A DNA stretch of 64,000 bases from Vibrio orientalis CIP 102891 = ATCC 33934 (GCF_000176235.1 NZ_ACZV01000002.1:186001-250000), one strand, 5' to 3'; shown: positions 37,668 to 48,267, numbered from the stretch's first letter. Notes: generated by a model not told the origin, from the sequence alone. Numbers and translations are program-made.

Positions 37668-38519
37668 GTGAAGCAGTATTTAGATCTCTGTCAGCGTATC
37701 GTTGACCAAGGTGAATGGGTAGAAAACGAACGTACAGGCAAACGCTGCCTAACCGTGATCAATGCCGATCTAACTTACGATGTTGCCAACAATCAATTTC
37801 CCTTGGTGACAACCCGTAAGAGCTTCTGGAAAGCAGCGGTTGCAGAATTACTTGGTTATATTCGCGGTTACGACAATGCTGATGATTTTCGCAAATTAGG
37901 TACTAAAACTTGGGATGCGAATGCCAACCTGAATGAAGCATGGTTGAACAACCCTTATCGTAAAGGCGAAGACGATATGGGCCGAGTATACGGTGTTCAA
38001 GGTCGCGCTTGGGCTAAGCCGGATGGTGGTCATATCGATCAACTGCGTAAGATTGTTGATGATCTGACTCGTGGCGTTGATGACCGTGGTGAAATTCTGA
38101 ATTTCTATAACCCAGGTGAGTTCCACATGGGGTGTTTACGCCCTTGTATGTACAGCCACCACTTCTCGTTATTAGGGGACACGCTGTACTTAAACAGTAC
38201 TCAGCGCTCATGTGACGTTCCATTAGGCCTTAACTTCAATATGGTTCAGGTTTATGTGTTCCTCGCTATTATGGCGCAGATTACGGGTAAGAAAGCGGGT
38301 CAGGCATACCACAAGATAGTGAATGCTCACATCTATGAAGATCAGCTAGAGCTAATGCGTGATGTGCAGCTTAAGCGTGAACCCCTTAAGGCTGCGACTT
38401 TCCATATCAACCCTGAGATTAAGTCGCTTGAAGATTTAGAAACTTGGGTAACACTGGATGACTTCTGGGTAGAAGGTTACGAGCACCACGAAGCGATTAA
38501 GTATCCGTTTTCGGTGTAG
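37668..38519 (+). CDS. thyA: Thymidylate synthase
   Basis: Methylates dUMP to dTMP using methylene-tetrahydrofolate. 283 residues from GTG 37668 (after AAGGA). Catalytic Cys in [11 protein letters not shown], dUMP-binding [13 protein letters not shown], and the [11 protein letters not shown] motif near the end. Slightly longer than the 264-residue E. coli enzyme, with an insert around [22 protein letters not shown]. Last gene of the rppH operon. Confidence 0.96.
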   Translation: MKQYLDLCQRIVDQGEWVENERTGKRCLTVINADLTYDVANNQFPLVTTRKSFWKAAVAELLGYIRGYDNADDFRKLGTKTWDANANLNEAWLNNPYRKGEDDMGRVYGVQGRAWAKPDGGHIDQLRKIVDDLTRGVDDRGEILNFYNPGEFHMGCLRPCMYSHHFSLLGDTLYLNSTQRSCDVPLGLNFNMVQVYVFLAIMAQITGKKAGQAYHKIVNAHIYEDQLELMRDVQLKREPLKAATFHINPEIKSLEDLETWVTLDDFWVEGYEHHEAIKYPFSV

Positions 38520-38538
38520 TGATTAAAGTCGTTGATTG

Positions 38539-38563
38539 AGCCGTCCAATTGGGCGGCTTTTTT
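38539..38563 (+). terminator. thyA terminator
   Basis: AGCCGTCC (38539-38546) with GGGCGGCT (38551-38558), loop AATT, then a T run. Confidence 0.88.
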
Positions 38564-38615
38564 GTGTCTGCAGGAAAGGGCTGCACCCTGATTGAGGTTA
38601 GTAACACCATATTGG

Positions 38616-38920
38616 GTCATTCTATAGCGTGATGAAGGAGTGAGTGGGAATCTCTCAAGGGTTTCAACTTGCTTATAAGAGATCCCCAACTCGTTCGTGC
38701 CTCACTCTTGAGGATGACATTGCTTTTTATGGTTTGATATATGGACGGTCATTTCATAGAAAGATGAAGGAGCGAGTGGAAATCTCTCAAGGTTTTCAAC
38801 TTGCTATAAGAGATCCCCAAATTGTTTGTGCCTCACACTTGAGGATGACATTGCTTTTTTATGGTTTGATATATAGACGGTCATTCCATAGAGAGACGAA
38901 GGAGCGAGTAGGGAATCTCT
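38616..38920. repeat. Second array of the palindromic element (two and a half units)
   Basis: Units start at 38616, 38748 and 38880, a 131-132-base step; the third stops after its first arm (38920). Arms match those of the 20-kb array (GTCATTC, GGAATCTC, GAGATCCCCAACTCG, GAGGATGAC), but the inner segment (TTTCAACTTGCTTATAAG type) and the inter-unit spacer differ. It lies between thyA and the convergent nptA. Confidence 0.9.
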
Positions 38921-38951
38921 ATTAGTTTTCGGCTCTCTTTCGTCCAAACAC

Positions 38952-38979
38952 AAAAAAGCCCGCTACCTAAGTAGCGGGC
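38952..38979 (-). terminator. nptA terminator
   Basis: GCCCGCTAC (38958-38966) and GTAGCGGGC (38971-38979); the minus-strand reading ends in six T residues. Confidence 0.9.
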
Positions 38980-39005
38980 CTTCAAATAAGCGATGGTCTT
39001 TGGTA

Positions 39006-40151
39006 TTAAGCCGTCAGTGCTAGGATTGTGCCTGGCAGTGCAACGAACACTGCTAATAGATAACCAGCAACAACCGCTTTGTTCTTCACTGCCATATCAG
39101 AGATAAGGTCTGCACCTTTCACTGGAATCTCACGTAGGAACGGAATGCCGTAGATGAATACCGTCGCCATTAGGTTGAACACTAGGTGTACAAGTGCAAT
39201 CTGTAGAGCGAATACTGCGAACTCGCCAGATACTGCTGTTGCAGCAAGTAGAGCTGTAATACACGTACCGATGTTTGCACCTAGAGTGAACGGGTAAACA
39301 TCACGCACTTTTAGAACACCTGAACCAACCAGTGGAACCATTAGACTTGTTGTCGTAGAAGAAGACTGAACAAGTACTGTGACTACTGAACCTGATACGA
39401 TACCGTGAATTGGACCACGACCGATTGCATTCTTCAGGATTTCACGAGCACGGCCAACCATTAGGCTCTTCATTAGCTTACCCATCACTGTGATTGCAAC
39501 GAAGATTGTCGCGATACCCAGAACGATAAGTAGAACGCCACCAACTTGGTCACCAAATGTTGCTAACGGCTCTTTAACTGCACTTACAACTGGCTTAGTA
39601 ATTGGCTTGATGAAGTTTAGACCTTTGATGCTCATGTCACCTGTTGCTAGGAATGGAGATACTAGCCAGTGTGAAATCTTATCAAGGATGCCGAACATCA
39701 TTTCTAGAGGTAGGAAAATTGCTACCGCTAATAGGTTAAAGAAGTCATGAATCGTCGCACTTGCAAAAGCACGTTTAAATTCTTCTTTGCAACGAACGTG
39801 ACCTAGAGAAACTAGCGTGTTCGTCACAGTAGTACCGATGTTTGCACCCATCACCATAGGGATAGCTGTTTCCACCGGAAGACCGCCGGCAACTAGGCCC
39901 ACGATAATTGAAGTTACTGTACTTGAAGATTGGATAAGTGCGGTTGCAACTAAACCGATCATCAAACCTGCTACAGGGTGAGAGGCAAATTCAAATAGAA
40001 CTTTGGCTTGGTCGCCTGTTGCCCATTTGAAACCACTGCCTACCATAGATACCGCTAGAAGTAGCAGATACAACATGAATGCCAAGTTAGCCCAGCGCAA
40101 CCAGCGAGTAGTGCTCGAAATCGGCGCCGCTGTAGTAGTAGCTTGGTTCAT
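39006..40151 (-). CDS. nptA: Sodium-dependent phosphate cotransporter NptA
   Basis: Na/Pi cotransporter of the inner membrane, related to animal SLC34. About 381 residues with two inverted repeats, each carrying the QSSST signature (ALIQSSSTVTS and VLVQSSSTTTS) and a GANIGT motif. The ATG at 40151 is preferred: GGAG (minus strand of 40161-40164) is nine bases upstream, but only three from the ATG at 40157. V. cholerae NptA is the syntenic gene. A Pho-box-like site lies upstream. Confidence 0.92.
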   Translation of the reverse strand: MNQATTTAAPISSTTRWLRWANLAFMLYLLLLAVSMVGSGFKWATGDQAKVLFEFASHPVAGLMIGLVATALIQSSSTVTSIIVGLVAGGLPVETAIPMVMGANIGTTVTNTLVSLGHVRCKEEFKRAFASATIHDFFNLLAVAIFLPLEMMFGILDKISHWLVSPFLATGDMSIKGLNFIKPITKPVVSAVKEPLATFGDQVGGVLLIVLGIATIFVAITVMGKLMKSLMVGRAREILKNAIGRGPIHGIVSGSVVTVLVQSSSTTTSLMVPLVGSGVLKVRDVYPFTLGANIGTCITALLAATAVSGEFAVFALQIALVHLVFNLMATVFIYGIPFLREIPVKGADLISDMAVKNKAVVAGYLLAVFVALPGTILALTA

Positions 40152-40228
40152 AATCATTTTCTCCGTGGACCGTTAATGTCTTTGTTTTGGTCTGTTGTTG
40201 AAACTGAGGCCGATGTTAGAGGGGAAAT

Positions 40229-40246
40229 ATTTCAGTAATATTACAG
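40229..40246 (-). promoter_or_regulatory. Candidate Pho box upstream of nptA
   Basis: On the minus strand CTGTAAT ATTA CTGAAAT resembles two PhoB half-sites (CTGTCAT-type) separated by four bases. A -10-like TAACAT follows after about ten bases, the arrangement of PhoB-activated promoters, and the nptA start is 70-80 bases away. Two mismatches in the second half-site leave doubt. Confidence 0.5.
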
Positions 40247-40301
40247 TTGTGTGTAATGGTTTTTTTTTTGCTTGGGTGACAGGTTATTGCGTGTAATTGG
40301 A

Positions 40302-40322
40302 AATTTACATTGAATGTAAATT
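40302..40322. promoter_or_regulatory. Perfect 21-bp palindrome in the nptA/nhaR gap
   Basis: AATTTACATT, a central G, then AATGTAAATT: ten perfectly paired positions on each side. It lies about 150 bases from nptA and 240 from nhaR. It looks like the operator of a dimeric regulator, identity unknown. Confidence 0.5.
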
Positions 40323-40562
40323 GTTGAATATAAAAGGTTTTACTGGGTGTTTTTGAAGGCGTTAAAGGTGTGACGAGAATCGAAAAAAAACACAAAAAAT
40401 TTAGCGTAAGTAGAAGTTTATGACAGTGAATTGTCATATTATAAATTCTAAGTTCGGTAAAACTTAATTAAATTGCCAATTTGCATCGGTTTTGTCGAGT
40501 TATTGTTGTCATGGTTTGCTTCTGATATAACCTTCCTATTCGCTTAATAAGAGTATCTGTTG

Positions 40563-41453
40563 ATGTCGCACTTAAACTATAACCACCTTTATTACTTTTG
40601 GATGGTGTGCAAACAGGGATCCGTCACCAAAGCGGCGGACGCATTATTCCTGACCCCGCAAACTGTCACTGGGCAGATCAAAGCATTAGAAGAGCGTATG
40701 GAGGGCAAGCTTACTAAGCGTAATGGCCGTAGTTTAGAGCCGACAGAGCTTGGGCAGTTGGTATTTAAATATGCTGACCGTATGTTTGGCTTGAGTTATG
40801 AGATGCTGGATATCGTAAATTACAGTCAGCGTTCGAATATCCTGTTTGATGTCGGTGTGGCAGATGCGTTGTCAAAGCGATTGGTGAGTAAGATCTTAAT
40901 GACCACAGTACCGGATGATAACAGCATTCATCTGCGTTGCTTCGAGTCCACCCACGAAATGCTACTCGAACAGCTTGCTCAACATAAGCTGGATATGATC
41001 TTGTCTGATTGCCCGGTAGATTCAAGCCAAAGCCCTGGCTTATATAGTAAAAAACTAGGTGAGTCGAATATGAGCTTCTTCTGTTCGGGTAACGTCGATG
41101 ATGTTAGTTTTCCAGCTGTATTGGAACAGAGAAAGCTGTTGATCCCAGGAAGCCGTACTGCAATGGGGCGTAAAGTGCTGCAATGGTTTGATCGACAAGG
41201 CATTAAGCCAAATATCTTAGGTGAATTTGATGACGTAGCATTAATGAAGTCATTTGCTCGCTATCACCATGACGTGATCTTTTTAGCACCTTCTATTTAC
41301 GTAACTGAGGTTGAGAGTGACCTTCCTTTGCAGTTGATTGGTCATATCGAAGAGTTGAAGGAAGAGTACTACGTCATCTTTGCAGAACGTATGATTCAGC
41401 ACCCTGCAGTCAAGAATGTTTGTGATGCAGACTTCACAACCTTGTTTAATTAA
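40563..41453 (+). CDS. nhaR: LysR-family Na+/H+ antiporter regulator NhaR
   Basis: Na+-responsive activator of nhaA in E. coli. 296 residues: N-terminal winged helix ([44 protein letters not shown], here split by motif) and a periplasmic-binding-like effector domain containing [15 protein letters not shown] and [12 protein letters not shown], characteristic of NhaR. ATG 40563 is chosen over the TTG one codon upstream. No nhaA neighbour is present in this window. Confidence 0.9.
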   Translation: MSHLNYNHLYYFWMVCKQGSVTKAADALFLTPQTVTGQIKALEERMEGKLTKRNGRSLEPTELGQLVFKYADRMFGLSYEMLDIVNYSQRSNILFDVGVADALSKRLVSKILMTTVPDDNSIHLRCFESTHEMLLEQLAQHKLDMILSDCPVDSSQSPGLYSKKLGESNMSFFCSGNVDDVSFPAVLEQRKLLIPGSRTAMGRKVLQWFDRQGIKPNILGEFDDVALMKSFARYHHDVIFLAPSIYVTEVESDLPLQLIGHIEELKEEYYVIFAERMIQHPAVKNVCDADFTTLFN

Positions 41454-41613
41454 GAACTTTTTTCATTTGAACAAATAGATTAGTTGTAACAATTCGATTA
41501 ATATTTGAAATATTCTCGTTAAATATCATTATAAAAATTATGGTTATATAATGCATGGTATGAGATAACGGAATGTAATTCTTGTTGTTATATTGTTTTA
41601 GAGGTAGTAGCCG

Positions 41614-41910
41614 ATGAATTTACAAGAGATGGAAAAAAACTCTGCACAGGCGGTAGTACTACTTAAGGCGATGGCAAATGAACGTCGTCTACAGATTCTG
41701 TGTTTGCTGCATAACCAAGAACTGTCAGTTGGGGAGCTGTGCAGTAAGCTTGAACTGAGTCAATCCGCGCTTTCTCAACATCTTGCGTGGCTGAGACGTG
41801 ATGGTTTAGTGAATACTCGCAAAGAAGCGCAGACAGTTTACTACACATTGAGCAGTGAAGAAGTGAAAGCGATGATTCAGCTGTTACATGATCTCTACTG
41901 CAATGAGTAA
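41614..41910 (+). CDS. hlyU: ArsR-family regulator HlyU
   Basis: Dimeric winged-helix activator that in Vibrio relieves H-NS silencing at hemolysin and RTX toxin genes. 98 residues; recognition helix in LSQSALSQHLAWLRRDGLV, no metal-binding ELCVCD motif (ELCSKLELS instead), as known for HlyU. Follows nhaR as VC0678 follows VC0677. Its own promoter should lie in the AT-rich 160 bases upstream; targets are not in this window. Confidence 0.92.
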   Translation: MNLQEMEKNSAQAVVLLKAMANERRLQILCLLHNQELSVGELCSKLELSQSALSQHLAWLRRDGLVNTRKEAQTVYYTLSSEEVKAMIQLLHDLYCNE

Positions 41911-41948
41911 ATGATCTAATTTGAGTTGAAAATCTGAATTTTAGATAT

Positions 41949-41976
41949 AAAAAAACCGGCGTAAGCCGGTTTTTTC
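41949..41976. terminator. Bidirectional terminator hlyU/rpsT
   Basis: AACCGGC/GCCGGTT around GTAA, with A and T runs on both sides. Confidence 0.9.
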
Positions 41977-42001
41977 TTTCACTGTATAATCAGAGTTCTA
42001 A

Positions 42002-42262
42002 TTAAAGAGCTTTGATTGCAGCAGCGAAACGAGACTTATGACGAGCAGCTTTATTCTTGTGAATAAGGCCTTTAGTTGCCATACGGTCTAGGATTGGTGT
42101 AACTGTAGCAAATGCTTCAGTTGCAGCAGCTTTGTCGCCAGCTTCGATAGCAGCAACAGTTTTCTTCATGTAAGTACGCATCATTGAGCGACGGCTAGCG
42201 TTGTGCTGACGACGTTTCTCAGCCTGGATAGCGCGCTTCTTAGCAGATTTACTATTTGCCAA
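42002..42262 (-). CDS. rpsT: 30S ribosomal protein S20
   Basis: Primary 16S-binding protein of the 30S subunit. 86 residues, helical and Lys/Arg-rich ([20 protein letters not shown]...). The start is TTG at 42262, eight bases after GGGAG; a longer ATG frame adds five residues not found in S20. E. coli rpsT also uses UUG, linked to translational autoregulation. Confidence 0.94.
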   Translation of the reverse strand: MANSKSAKKRAIQAEKRRQHNASRRSMMRTYMKKTVAAIEAGDKAAATEAFATVTPILDRMATKGLIHKNKAARHKSRFAAAIKAL

Positions 42263-42509
42263 GGGTCTAACTCCCAAAAACTTAGTTCAGTGACAATTTA
42301 AGGGCGAGGAATATCCCCTATTTGCTCTTAAATGTCAAATAATTTGTGCAAAAACCAATCGAGCCAAACAAATTTTGGAATGAAGGGTCTTCACGGTTAA
42401 GATGGCGGGGATTCTAACAGTATTTTTTTTTCAATGCTAATACTAATCTACTCTGGTTATGACATTCCTAGTGTAAAGTAAGGCAAAATTTTCAAATCCC
42501 GAGGTTATT

Positions 42510-44072
42510 GTGAGTAAACGTCTACTCAAGTCAGGCATGATTGTTAGTGCCATGACATTGATTTCTCGCGTTTTAGGCTTAGTGCGAGACGTTGTTGTTG
42601 CCAATTTAATGGGGGCGGGTGCGAGCGCGGATGTCTTCTTCTTTGCCAACAAGATTCCTAACTTTTTGCGCCGATTGTTTGCAGAAGGGGCATTTTCACA
42701 AGCCTTTGTTCCAGTATTAACCGAAAGCCATGCCGCCGGGGACATGAATAAAACCCGTGAGCTCATCGCTAGAGCGGCAGGTACCCTCGGAGTAATTGTC
42801 TCTATTGTTACGTTACTTGGCGTTTTAGGCTCTGGCGTGGTAACGGCGCTGTTCGGTTTTGGTTGGTTTCTCGACTGGATGAATGGTGGGCCTTCAGCGG
42901 AAAAATTTGAGCTAGCGAGTTTTATGCTCAAAATTACTTTCCCCTATTTGTGGTTCATTACTTTTGTTGCTCTGTCGGGAGCGATACTCAACACCATGGG
43001 CAAGTTTGCGGTCTCTTCTTTTACGCCTGTCTTTCTTAATGTCATGATCATTCTGTCGGCATGGTATATCGCGCCTCAGTTAGAACAGCCAGAAATAGGC
43101 CTTTCTATTGGTGTGTTCCTTGGCGGTTTAGTGCAGTTCTTATTCCAGATTCCTTTTCTTATTAAAGCGGGAGTCATGGTTAGGCCAAAGTGGGGATGGC
43201 GCGATCCTGGTGTTGTGAAAATTCGCACTCTGATGATTCCAGCCCTGTTTGGTGTATCAGTGAGTCAAATTAACCTTTTGTTTGACACCTTTATTGCCAG
43301 TTTCCTACAAACGGGTTCAATCAGTTGGCTTTATTACTCTGACCGCTTACTGGAGTTCCCTTTAGGTCTGTTTGGCATTGCGATTGCGACGGTGATCCTT
43401 CCTGCACTGTCGCGTAAACACGTTGATGCGCAGAGTGATGGTTTTGCCCAGACAATGGATTGGGGCGTACGCATGGTGACACTGCTTGGTATCCCTGCGA
43501 TGTTGGGCTTGATGGTGTTAGCCAAACCAATGTTGATGGTGTTATTTATGCGCGGTGAATTTAGCCCGCAAGATGTCCAGTTTGCATCGATGTCTTTGGT
43601 CGCTTACGCATCGGGCCTACTAAACTTCATGTTGATCAAAGTACTGGCGCCAGGCTATTACTCTCGTCAAGATACCAAAACCCCAGTTAAATACGGCATT
43701 ATTGCCATGGTCACTAATATGGTGTTCAACGCTATTTTTGCGTGGTTCTATGGCTATGTGGGTTTAGCGATTGCGACAGCGCTGTCTGCATTCGTCAATA
43801 TGTCTTTGCTCTATCGTGGTTTGCATCTCTCTGGTGTGTATAAGCTAACACGTAGAACCGTCTTATTTATTATCAAGTTAGTGATTGCTGGTGGCTTAAT
43901 GGTCGCTGCTATATTGTGGCAATTAGAAGATATGTCCGTTTGGCTAGCTTGGAGTTTTGTTGAGCGAGTGACGGGACTGGTGCTGTTGATTGGATTAGGT
44001 GCAGCGGCTTATCTAGCGACCTTGCTCCTTTTAGGTGTTAAGTTAAAAGACTTAAAAGCAGCGACAGAGTGA
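42510..44072 (+). CDS. murJ: Lipid II flippase MurJ
   Basis: Flips lipid II to the periplasmic face for murein synthesis. 520 residues with about 14 membrane segments, MOP/MviN family; N-terminus SGMIVSAMTLISRVLGLVRD and FFFANKIPNFLRRLFAEGAFSQAFVPV are the family signature. GTG 42510 follows CGAGG. Upstream of ribF, and the standard rpsT-murJ neighbourhood. Confidence 0.95.
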   Translation: MSKRLLKSGMIVSAMTLISRVLGLVRDVVVANLMGAGASADVFFFANKIPNFLRRLFAEGAFSQAFVPVLTESHAAGDMNKTRELIARAAGTLGVIVSIVTLLGVLGSGVVTALFGFGWFLDWMNGGPSAEKFELASFMLKITFPYLWFITFVALSGAILNTMGKFAVSSFTPVFLNVMIILSAWYIAPQLEQPEIGLSIGVFLGGLVQFLFQIPFLIKAGVMVRPKWGWRDPGVVKIRTLMIPALFGVSVSQINLLFDTFIASFLQTGSISWLYYSDRLLEFPLGLFGIAIATVILPALSRKHVDAQSDGFAQTMDWGVRMVTLLGIPAMLGLMVLAKPMLMVLFMRGEFSPQDVQFASMSLVAYASGLLNFMLIKVLAPGYYSRQDTKTPVKYGIIAMVTNMVFNAIFAWFYGYVGLAIATALSAFVNMSLLYRGLHLSGVYKLTRRTVLFIIKLVIAGGLMVAAILWQLEDMSVWLAWSFVERVTGLVLLIGLGAAAYLATLLLLGVKLKDLKAATE

Positions 44073-44162
44073 ACCTGATTAGTATATAATCCGTCAGTTT
44101 TACGCAACATGACTCTTTTTCGAAGAGTAATTAATACAAAGATAGGTTTTTAGCGGTTTCCA

Positions 44163-45107
44163 ATGGAATTGATCCGAGGCATTCATAACATCAAATCACA
44201 TCATCAAGGGTGTGTATTGACGATCGGAAACTTCGATGGTGTGCATTTAGGCCACCAAGAAGTATTACGCCAAGTGTCTGAGCAGGCAAGCGTATTAGGT
44301 TTGCCGTCAACGGTAATGACCTTTGATCCTCAGCCTTTGGAATTGTTCGCTAAAGATAAAGCGCCAGCACGTTTAACTCGTTTAAGAGATAAATATGTTC
44401 AGTTGAGTAAGCTCAACATTGAAAGGCTTCTTTGTGTTAATTTTAACCATAGGTTTGCCAACCAAAGCGCTGATGAATTTATTAGTGACTTGTTGGTGAA
44501 GCGTTTGGGTGTTAAGTTTCTCGTCGTAGGTGATGACTTTTGCTTTGGCCGTGGTCGTGAAGGCAACTTTGCAATGCTGCAAAAAGCGGGCAAACAGTAT
44601 GGCTTTGAAGTCGTAAGTACTCAAAGTTTTCGTTTGGAACAACTGCGAGTCAGTAGCACTGCCATTCGTAAAGCATTAGCGAAAGATAAGCTTGATGCCG
44701 CAGCAGAAATGCTAGGGCGAGATTATAGTATTAGCGGCCGCGTATCACATGGTCGCAAATTAGGTCGTACGATCGGCTTTCCTACGGCGAATATTCCCCT
44801 AAAGCGTTGCGTATCTCCTGTCTCTGGTGTGTATACCGTTGAGGCTCTTGGCCTTGGTGAACAACCAATAGGAGGCGTGGCGAACATTGGTAATCGACCA
44901 ACCGTAAATGGGGTTCGCCAACAACTAGAAGTACATCTATTCGACTTTAAAGCCAACTTATATGGTAAACAGCTAGAAATTGTACTTTTAGATAAGATTC
45001 GAGATGAGCATAAATTTGAATCATTCGAAGCTTTAAAACATCAAATTGAATTGGATGCTGAAGCAGCAAGGGTGTGGCTGCGCCAGCGTGAAGACCAAGC
45101 GGTTTAG
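44163..45107 (+). CDS. ribF: Bifunctional riboflavin kinase/FAD synthetase
   Basis: Makes FMN and then FAD. 314 residues: N-terminal FMN adenylyltransferase with HxGH motif (TIGNFDGVHLGHQEV) and C-terminal flavokinase (GRTIGFPTANIPL, GVYTVEALG). First gene of the ribF-ileS-lspA-fkpB-ispH group. Confidence 0.95.
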   Translation: MELIRGIHNIKSHHQGCVLTIGNFDGVHLGHQEVLRQVSEQASVLGLPSTVMTFDPQPLELFAKDKAPARLTRLRDKYVQLSKLNIERLLCVNFNHRFANQSADEFISDLLVKRLGVKFLVVGDDFCFGRGREGNFAMLQKAGKQYGFEVVSTQSFRLEQLRVSSTAIRKALAKDKLDAAAEMLGRDYSISGRVSHGRKLGRTIGFPTANIPLKRCVSPVSGVYTVEALGLGEQPIGGVANIGNRPTVNGVRQQLEVHLFDFKANLYGKQLEIVLLDKIRDEHKFESFEALKHQIELDAEAARVWLRQREDQAV

Positions 45108-45162
45108 TTCACTGCTTGGCATAATGTCTAACTGTCACCCAACACAACGGAATTAAGAATCG

Positions 45163-48000
45163 ATGAGTGAGTATAAAGATACCCTGAACCTTCCTGAAAC
45201 AGGGTTTCCGATGCGCGGCAATCTGGCGAATCGCGAGCCAGAAATGCTTAAGCGTTGGTATAAAGAAGACCTTTACGGCGCAATCCGTGAAGCGAAGAAA
45301 GGCAAAAAATCTTTCGTTCTGCATGATGGTCCTCCATACGCAAATGGTGACATCCACATTGGTCACGCACTAAATAAGATTCTTAAAGACATTATTATTA
45401 AATCCAAAACACTTTCTGGTTTTGATGCACCGTACATTCCTGGTTGGGACTGTCACGGTCTACCAATTGAACTAATGGTAGAAAAGAAAAAAGGCAAACC
45501 AGGCCAAAAAATCTCTGCGGCAGAATTCCGCGAAGAGTGTCGTAAGTACGCGGCAGGCCAGGTAGAAGGCCAAAAAGAGAGCTTCAAGCGCCTAGGTATC
45601 ATGGGTGAGTGGGATAAGCCATACCGCACTATGGACTTCGATACAGAAGCAAACATCATCCGTGCGTTAGGTAAAATCGCAGATAACGGCCACCTACTGA
45701 AAGGTTTCAAGCCTGTTCACTGGTGTACTGACTGTGGCTCTGCTCTTGCAGAAGCGGAAGTTGAGTACAAAGATAAAGTATCTCCATCTATCGATGTGAA
45801 ATTCACAGCAGCAGATGAAGCGGCTCTTGTTGCTAAATTTAACCTAGCAGAAGGTCATGAAGGCCAAGGTGATGTCTCTATCGTTATCTGGACGACTACG
45901 CCATGGACACTGCCAGCAAACCGCGCAGTATGTCTACGTGATGACCTGGAATACGTTCTTATCCAAGTGGAAGCAAACGGTGAGCAAGCAGCGCAACGTA
46001 TTATCGTCGCGTCTGAGCTAGCAAAAGACGTAATGGATCGTGCTGGTATTGAGCACTTCCACAATCTTGGTTTTGCTACCGGTGCCGATCTTGAACTGAC
46101 TCAGTTCAACCACCCATTCTACGACTTCACAGTGCCGGCGATCCTTGGTGAACACGTGACAACTGAATCAGGTACAGGTGTTGTTCACACTGCACCAGGC
46201 CATGGTCAAGAAGACTTTGTGGTTGGTAAAAAATACGACCTAGAAATCGCAAACCCAGTCGGTTCTAACGGTGTTTACCTACCTGATACTGAGCTATTTG
46301 CTGGTCAGCACGTATTCAAAGCGAACGATTCAGTTCTTGAAGTTCTGAAAGAGAAAGGTGCGCTACTACACCACCATGCATACGAGCACAGCTACCCACA
46401 CTGTTGGAGACACAAAACTCCAATCATCTTCCGTGCAACACCACAGTGGTTCGTATCTATGGACCAAGCAGGCCTGCGTGCAAAAGCACTAGAGTCAATC
46501 AAGGGTGTTGAGTGGATGCCTGAGTGGGGCCAAAGCCGTATCGAAGGTATGGTTGAAGGTCGCCCAGAGTGGTGTATTTCTCGTCAACGTACTTGGGGTG
46601 TGCCAATCGCTCTATTCGTTCATAAAGAAACAGCAGAGCTTCACCCGAATACGATTGAACTAGTTGAGAAAGTAGCTCAGTTAGTTGAAGAGAAAGGCAT
46701 TCAAGCTTGGTGGGATGTAGAAATCGCAGACCTACTAGGCGAAGAAGCCGATAAGTACGAGAAAGTGCTTGATACGCTAGACGTATGGTTTGATTCAGGT
46801 GTGACTCACTACTCAGTCGTTGATGCTCGTGAAGAGTACAACGGTGCAAGCGCTGATCTATACCTTGAAGGTTCAGACCAGCACCGTGGTTGGTTCCAAT
46901 CTTCACTGATCTCATCTATCGCGATGAAAGGTGAAGCACCATACAAGCAAGTACTAACACACGGCTTCGTTGTTGATGGTCACGGTCGTAAGATGTCTAA
47001 ATCTATCGGTAACGTAGTTGCGCCAAAAGACGTAACCAACAAGCTAGGTGCAGATATTCTACGTCTATGGGTTGCTTCGACAGATTACACTGGTGAAGTT
47101 GCCGTATCAGACGAAATCCTGAAGCGCAGCGCAGATGCATACCGCCGTATCCGTAACACTGCACGTTTCTTCCTAGCAAACCTAAGCGGCTTTAACCCAG
47201 CAACTGACATCGTTCCTGCAGAAGAGATGGTGGCACTGGATCGTTGGGCTGTAGGCCGTGCACTGGCTGCGCAAGAAGAGATTGTTAAAGCGTACGGTGA
47301 GTACAACACGCACGCAGTTACACAGCGTCTAATGCAGTTCTGTTCGATTGAAATGGGTTCATTCTACCTAGACGTGATCAAAGACCGTCAGTACACAGCG
47401 AAACTGGGTGGTCACGCTCAACGTAGCTGTCAAACAGCGCTTTACTACATCGTAGAAGCTCTTGTTCGTTGGATGGCGCCTATCATGTCATTCACTGCGG
47501 ATGAAATTTGGAACGAAATGCCTGGTGAGCGTGATAAGTTCGTCTTCACTGGTGAGTGGTTCGAAGGTCTATTCGGTCTTGCTGAAGGCGAAGAGCTAAG
47601 CAACGAATTCTGGGCAGAGATGCAAGCGGTTCGTGGTGGCGTGAATAAGCTGCTAGAAGATGCGCGTAAAGAGAAGACTATCGGTGGTTCACTACAAGCA
47701 GAGCTAACCCTATACGCAGATGATGCGCTAGCGGCGAAAATCAACAAACTTGAAGATGAGCTACGCTTTGTTCTTCTAACCTCTGCAGCAACAGTGAAGC
47801 CTCTCAGCGAGAAGACGGATGCAGCGCAAGCAACGGATGTTGAAGGCCTGTTCGTTGAAGTTGTAGCAACAGAAAACGAGAAGTGTGACCGTTGTTGGCA
47901 CCATACTCCTGACGTAGGCACAATCGAAGGTCACGAGAAGATCTGTGGTCGCTGTGCAACGAACGTTGATGGTGAAGGCGAAGTGCGCAAATTCGCATAG
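45163..48000 (+). CDS. ileS: Isoleucyl-tRNA synthetase
   Basis: Charges tRNA-Ile and edits Val. 945 residues: HIGH motif as HIGH in [15 protein letters not shown]1 editing domain ([13 protein letters not shown]), KMSKS in [10 protein letters not shown], and a C-terminal four-Cys zinc site (CDRCW ... CGRC). 55 bases after ribF. It is followed by a terminator and a repeat element, which is unusual because lspA normally follows closely. Confidence 0.97.
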   Translation: MSEYKDTLNLPETGFPMRGNLANREPEMLKRWYKEDLYGAIREAKKGKKSFVLHDGPPYANGDIHIGHALNKILKDIIIKSKTLSGFDAPYIPGWDCHGLPIELMVEKKKGKPGQKISAAEFREECRKYAAGQVEGQKESFKRLGIMGEWDKPYRTMDFDTEANIIRALGKIADNGHLLKGFKPVHWCTDCGSALAEAEVEYKDKVSPSIDVKFTAADEAALVAKFNLAEGHEGQGDVSIVIWTTTPWTLPANRAVCLRDDLEYVLIQVEANGEQAAQRIIVASELAKDVMDRAGIEHFHNLGFATGADLELTQFNHPFYDFTVPAILGEHVTTESGTGVVHTAPGHGQEDFVVGKKYDLEIANPVGSNGVYLPDTELFAGQHVFKANDSVLEVLKEKGALLHHHAYEHSYPHCWRHKTPIIFRATPQWFVSMDQAGLRAKALESIKGVEWMPEWGQSRIEGMVEGRPEWCISRQRTWGVPIALFVHKETAELHPNTIELVEKVAQLVEEKGIQAWWDVEIADLLGEEADKYEKVLDTLDVWFDSGVTHYSVVDAREEYNGASADLYLEGSDQHRGWFQSSLISSIAMKGEAPYKQVLTHGFVVDGHGRKMSKSIGNVVAPKDVTNKLGADILRLWVASTDYTGEVAVSDEILKRSADAYRRIRNTARFFLANLSGFNPATDIVPAEEMVALDRWAVGRALAAQEEIVKAYGEYNTHAVTQRLMQFCSIEMGSFYLDVIKDRQYTAKLGGHAQRSCQTALYYIVEALVRWMAPIMSFTADEIWNEMPGERDKFVFTGEWFEGLFGLAEGEELSNEFWAEMQAVRGGVNKLLEDARKEKTIGGSLQAELTLYADDALAAKINKLEDELRFVLLTSAATVKPLSEKTDAAQATDVEGLFVEVVATENEKCDRCWHHTPDVGTIEGHEKICGRCATNVDGEGEVRKFA

Positions 48001-48040
48001 TTTAGCTCAACGAGAAGTTGAACTTTATTGAAATATTATA

Positions 48041-48067
48041 GCCCCAGTACATACTGGGGTTATTTTT
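48041..48067 (+). terminator. ileS terminator
   Basis: CCCCAGT (48042-48048) and ACTGGGG (48053-48059), loop ACAT, then TTATTTTT. It partly separates ileS from lspA. Confidence 0.8.
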
Positions 48068-48165
48068 AACTGCCGTTTTACATAAATTGCCAAGAACTTG
48101 CCGTCACTTAACCGTAGGGCTTGAATGTGTGGGCAATACTTCGATAAGTGCACAGTAAGCTTGTT

Positions 48166-48267
48166 GAGATTCCTTACTCACTCATTCTTCGCTCTAAGGA
48201 ATGACGGTGCTGTAAAGATAGTCCAGTGTCATCCTCAAGAGGGAGGAACGACCGAGTTGGGGATCTC
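48166..48267. repeat. Single inverted-orientation copy of the palindromic element between ileS and lspA
   Basis: GAGATTCC...GGAATGAC (48166-48205 region), a 22-base spacer, then GTCATCCTCAAGAGGG...GGGGATCTC to 48267. The arms are those of the 20-kb and 38-kb arrays but the central junction corresponds to the inter-unit boundary there, so either junction can be inside an isolated copy. It ends 39 bases before lspA. Confidence 0.85.
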
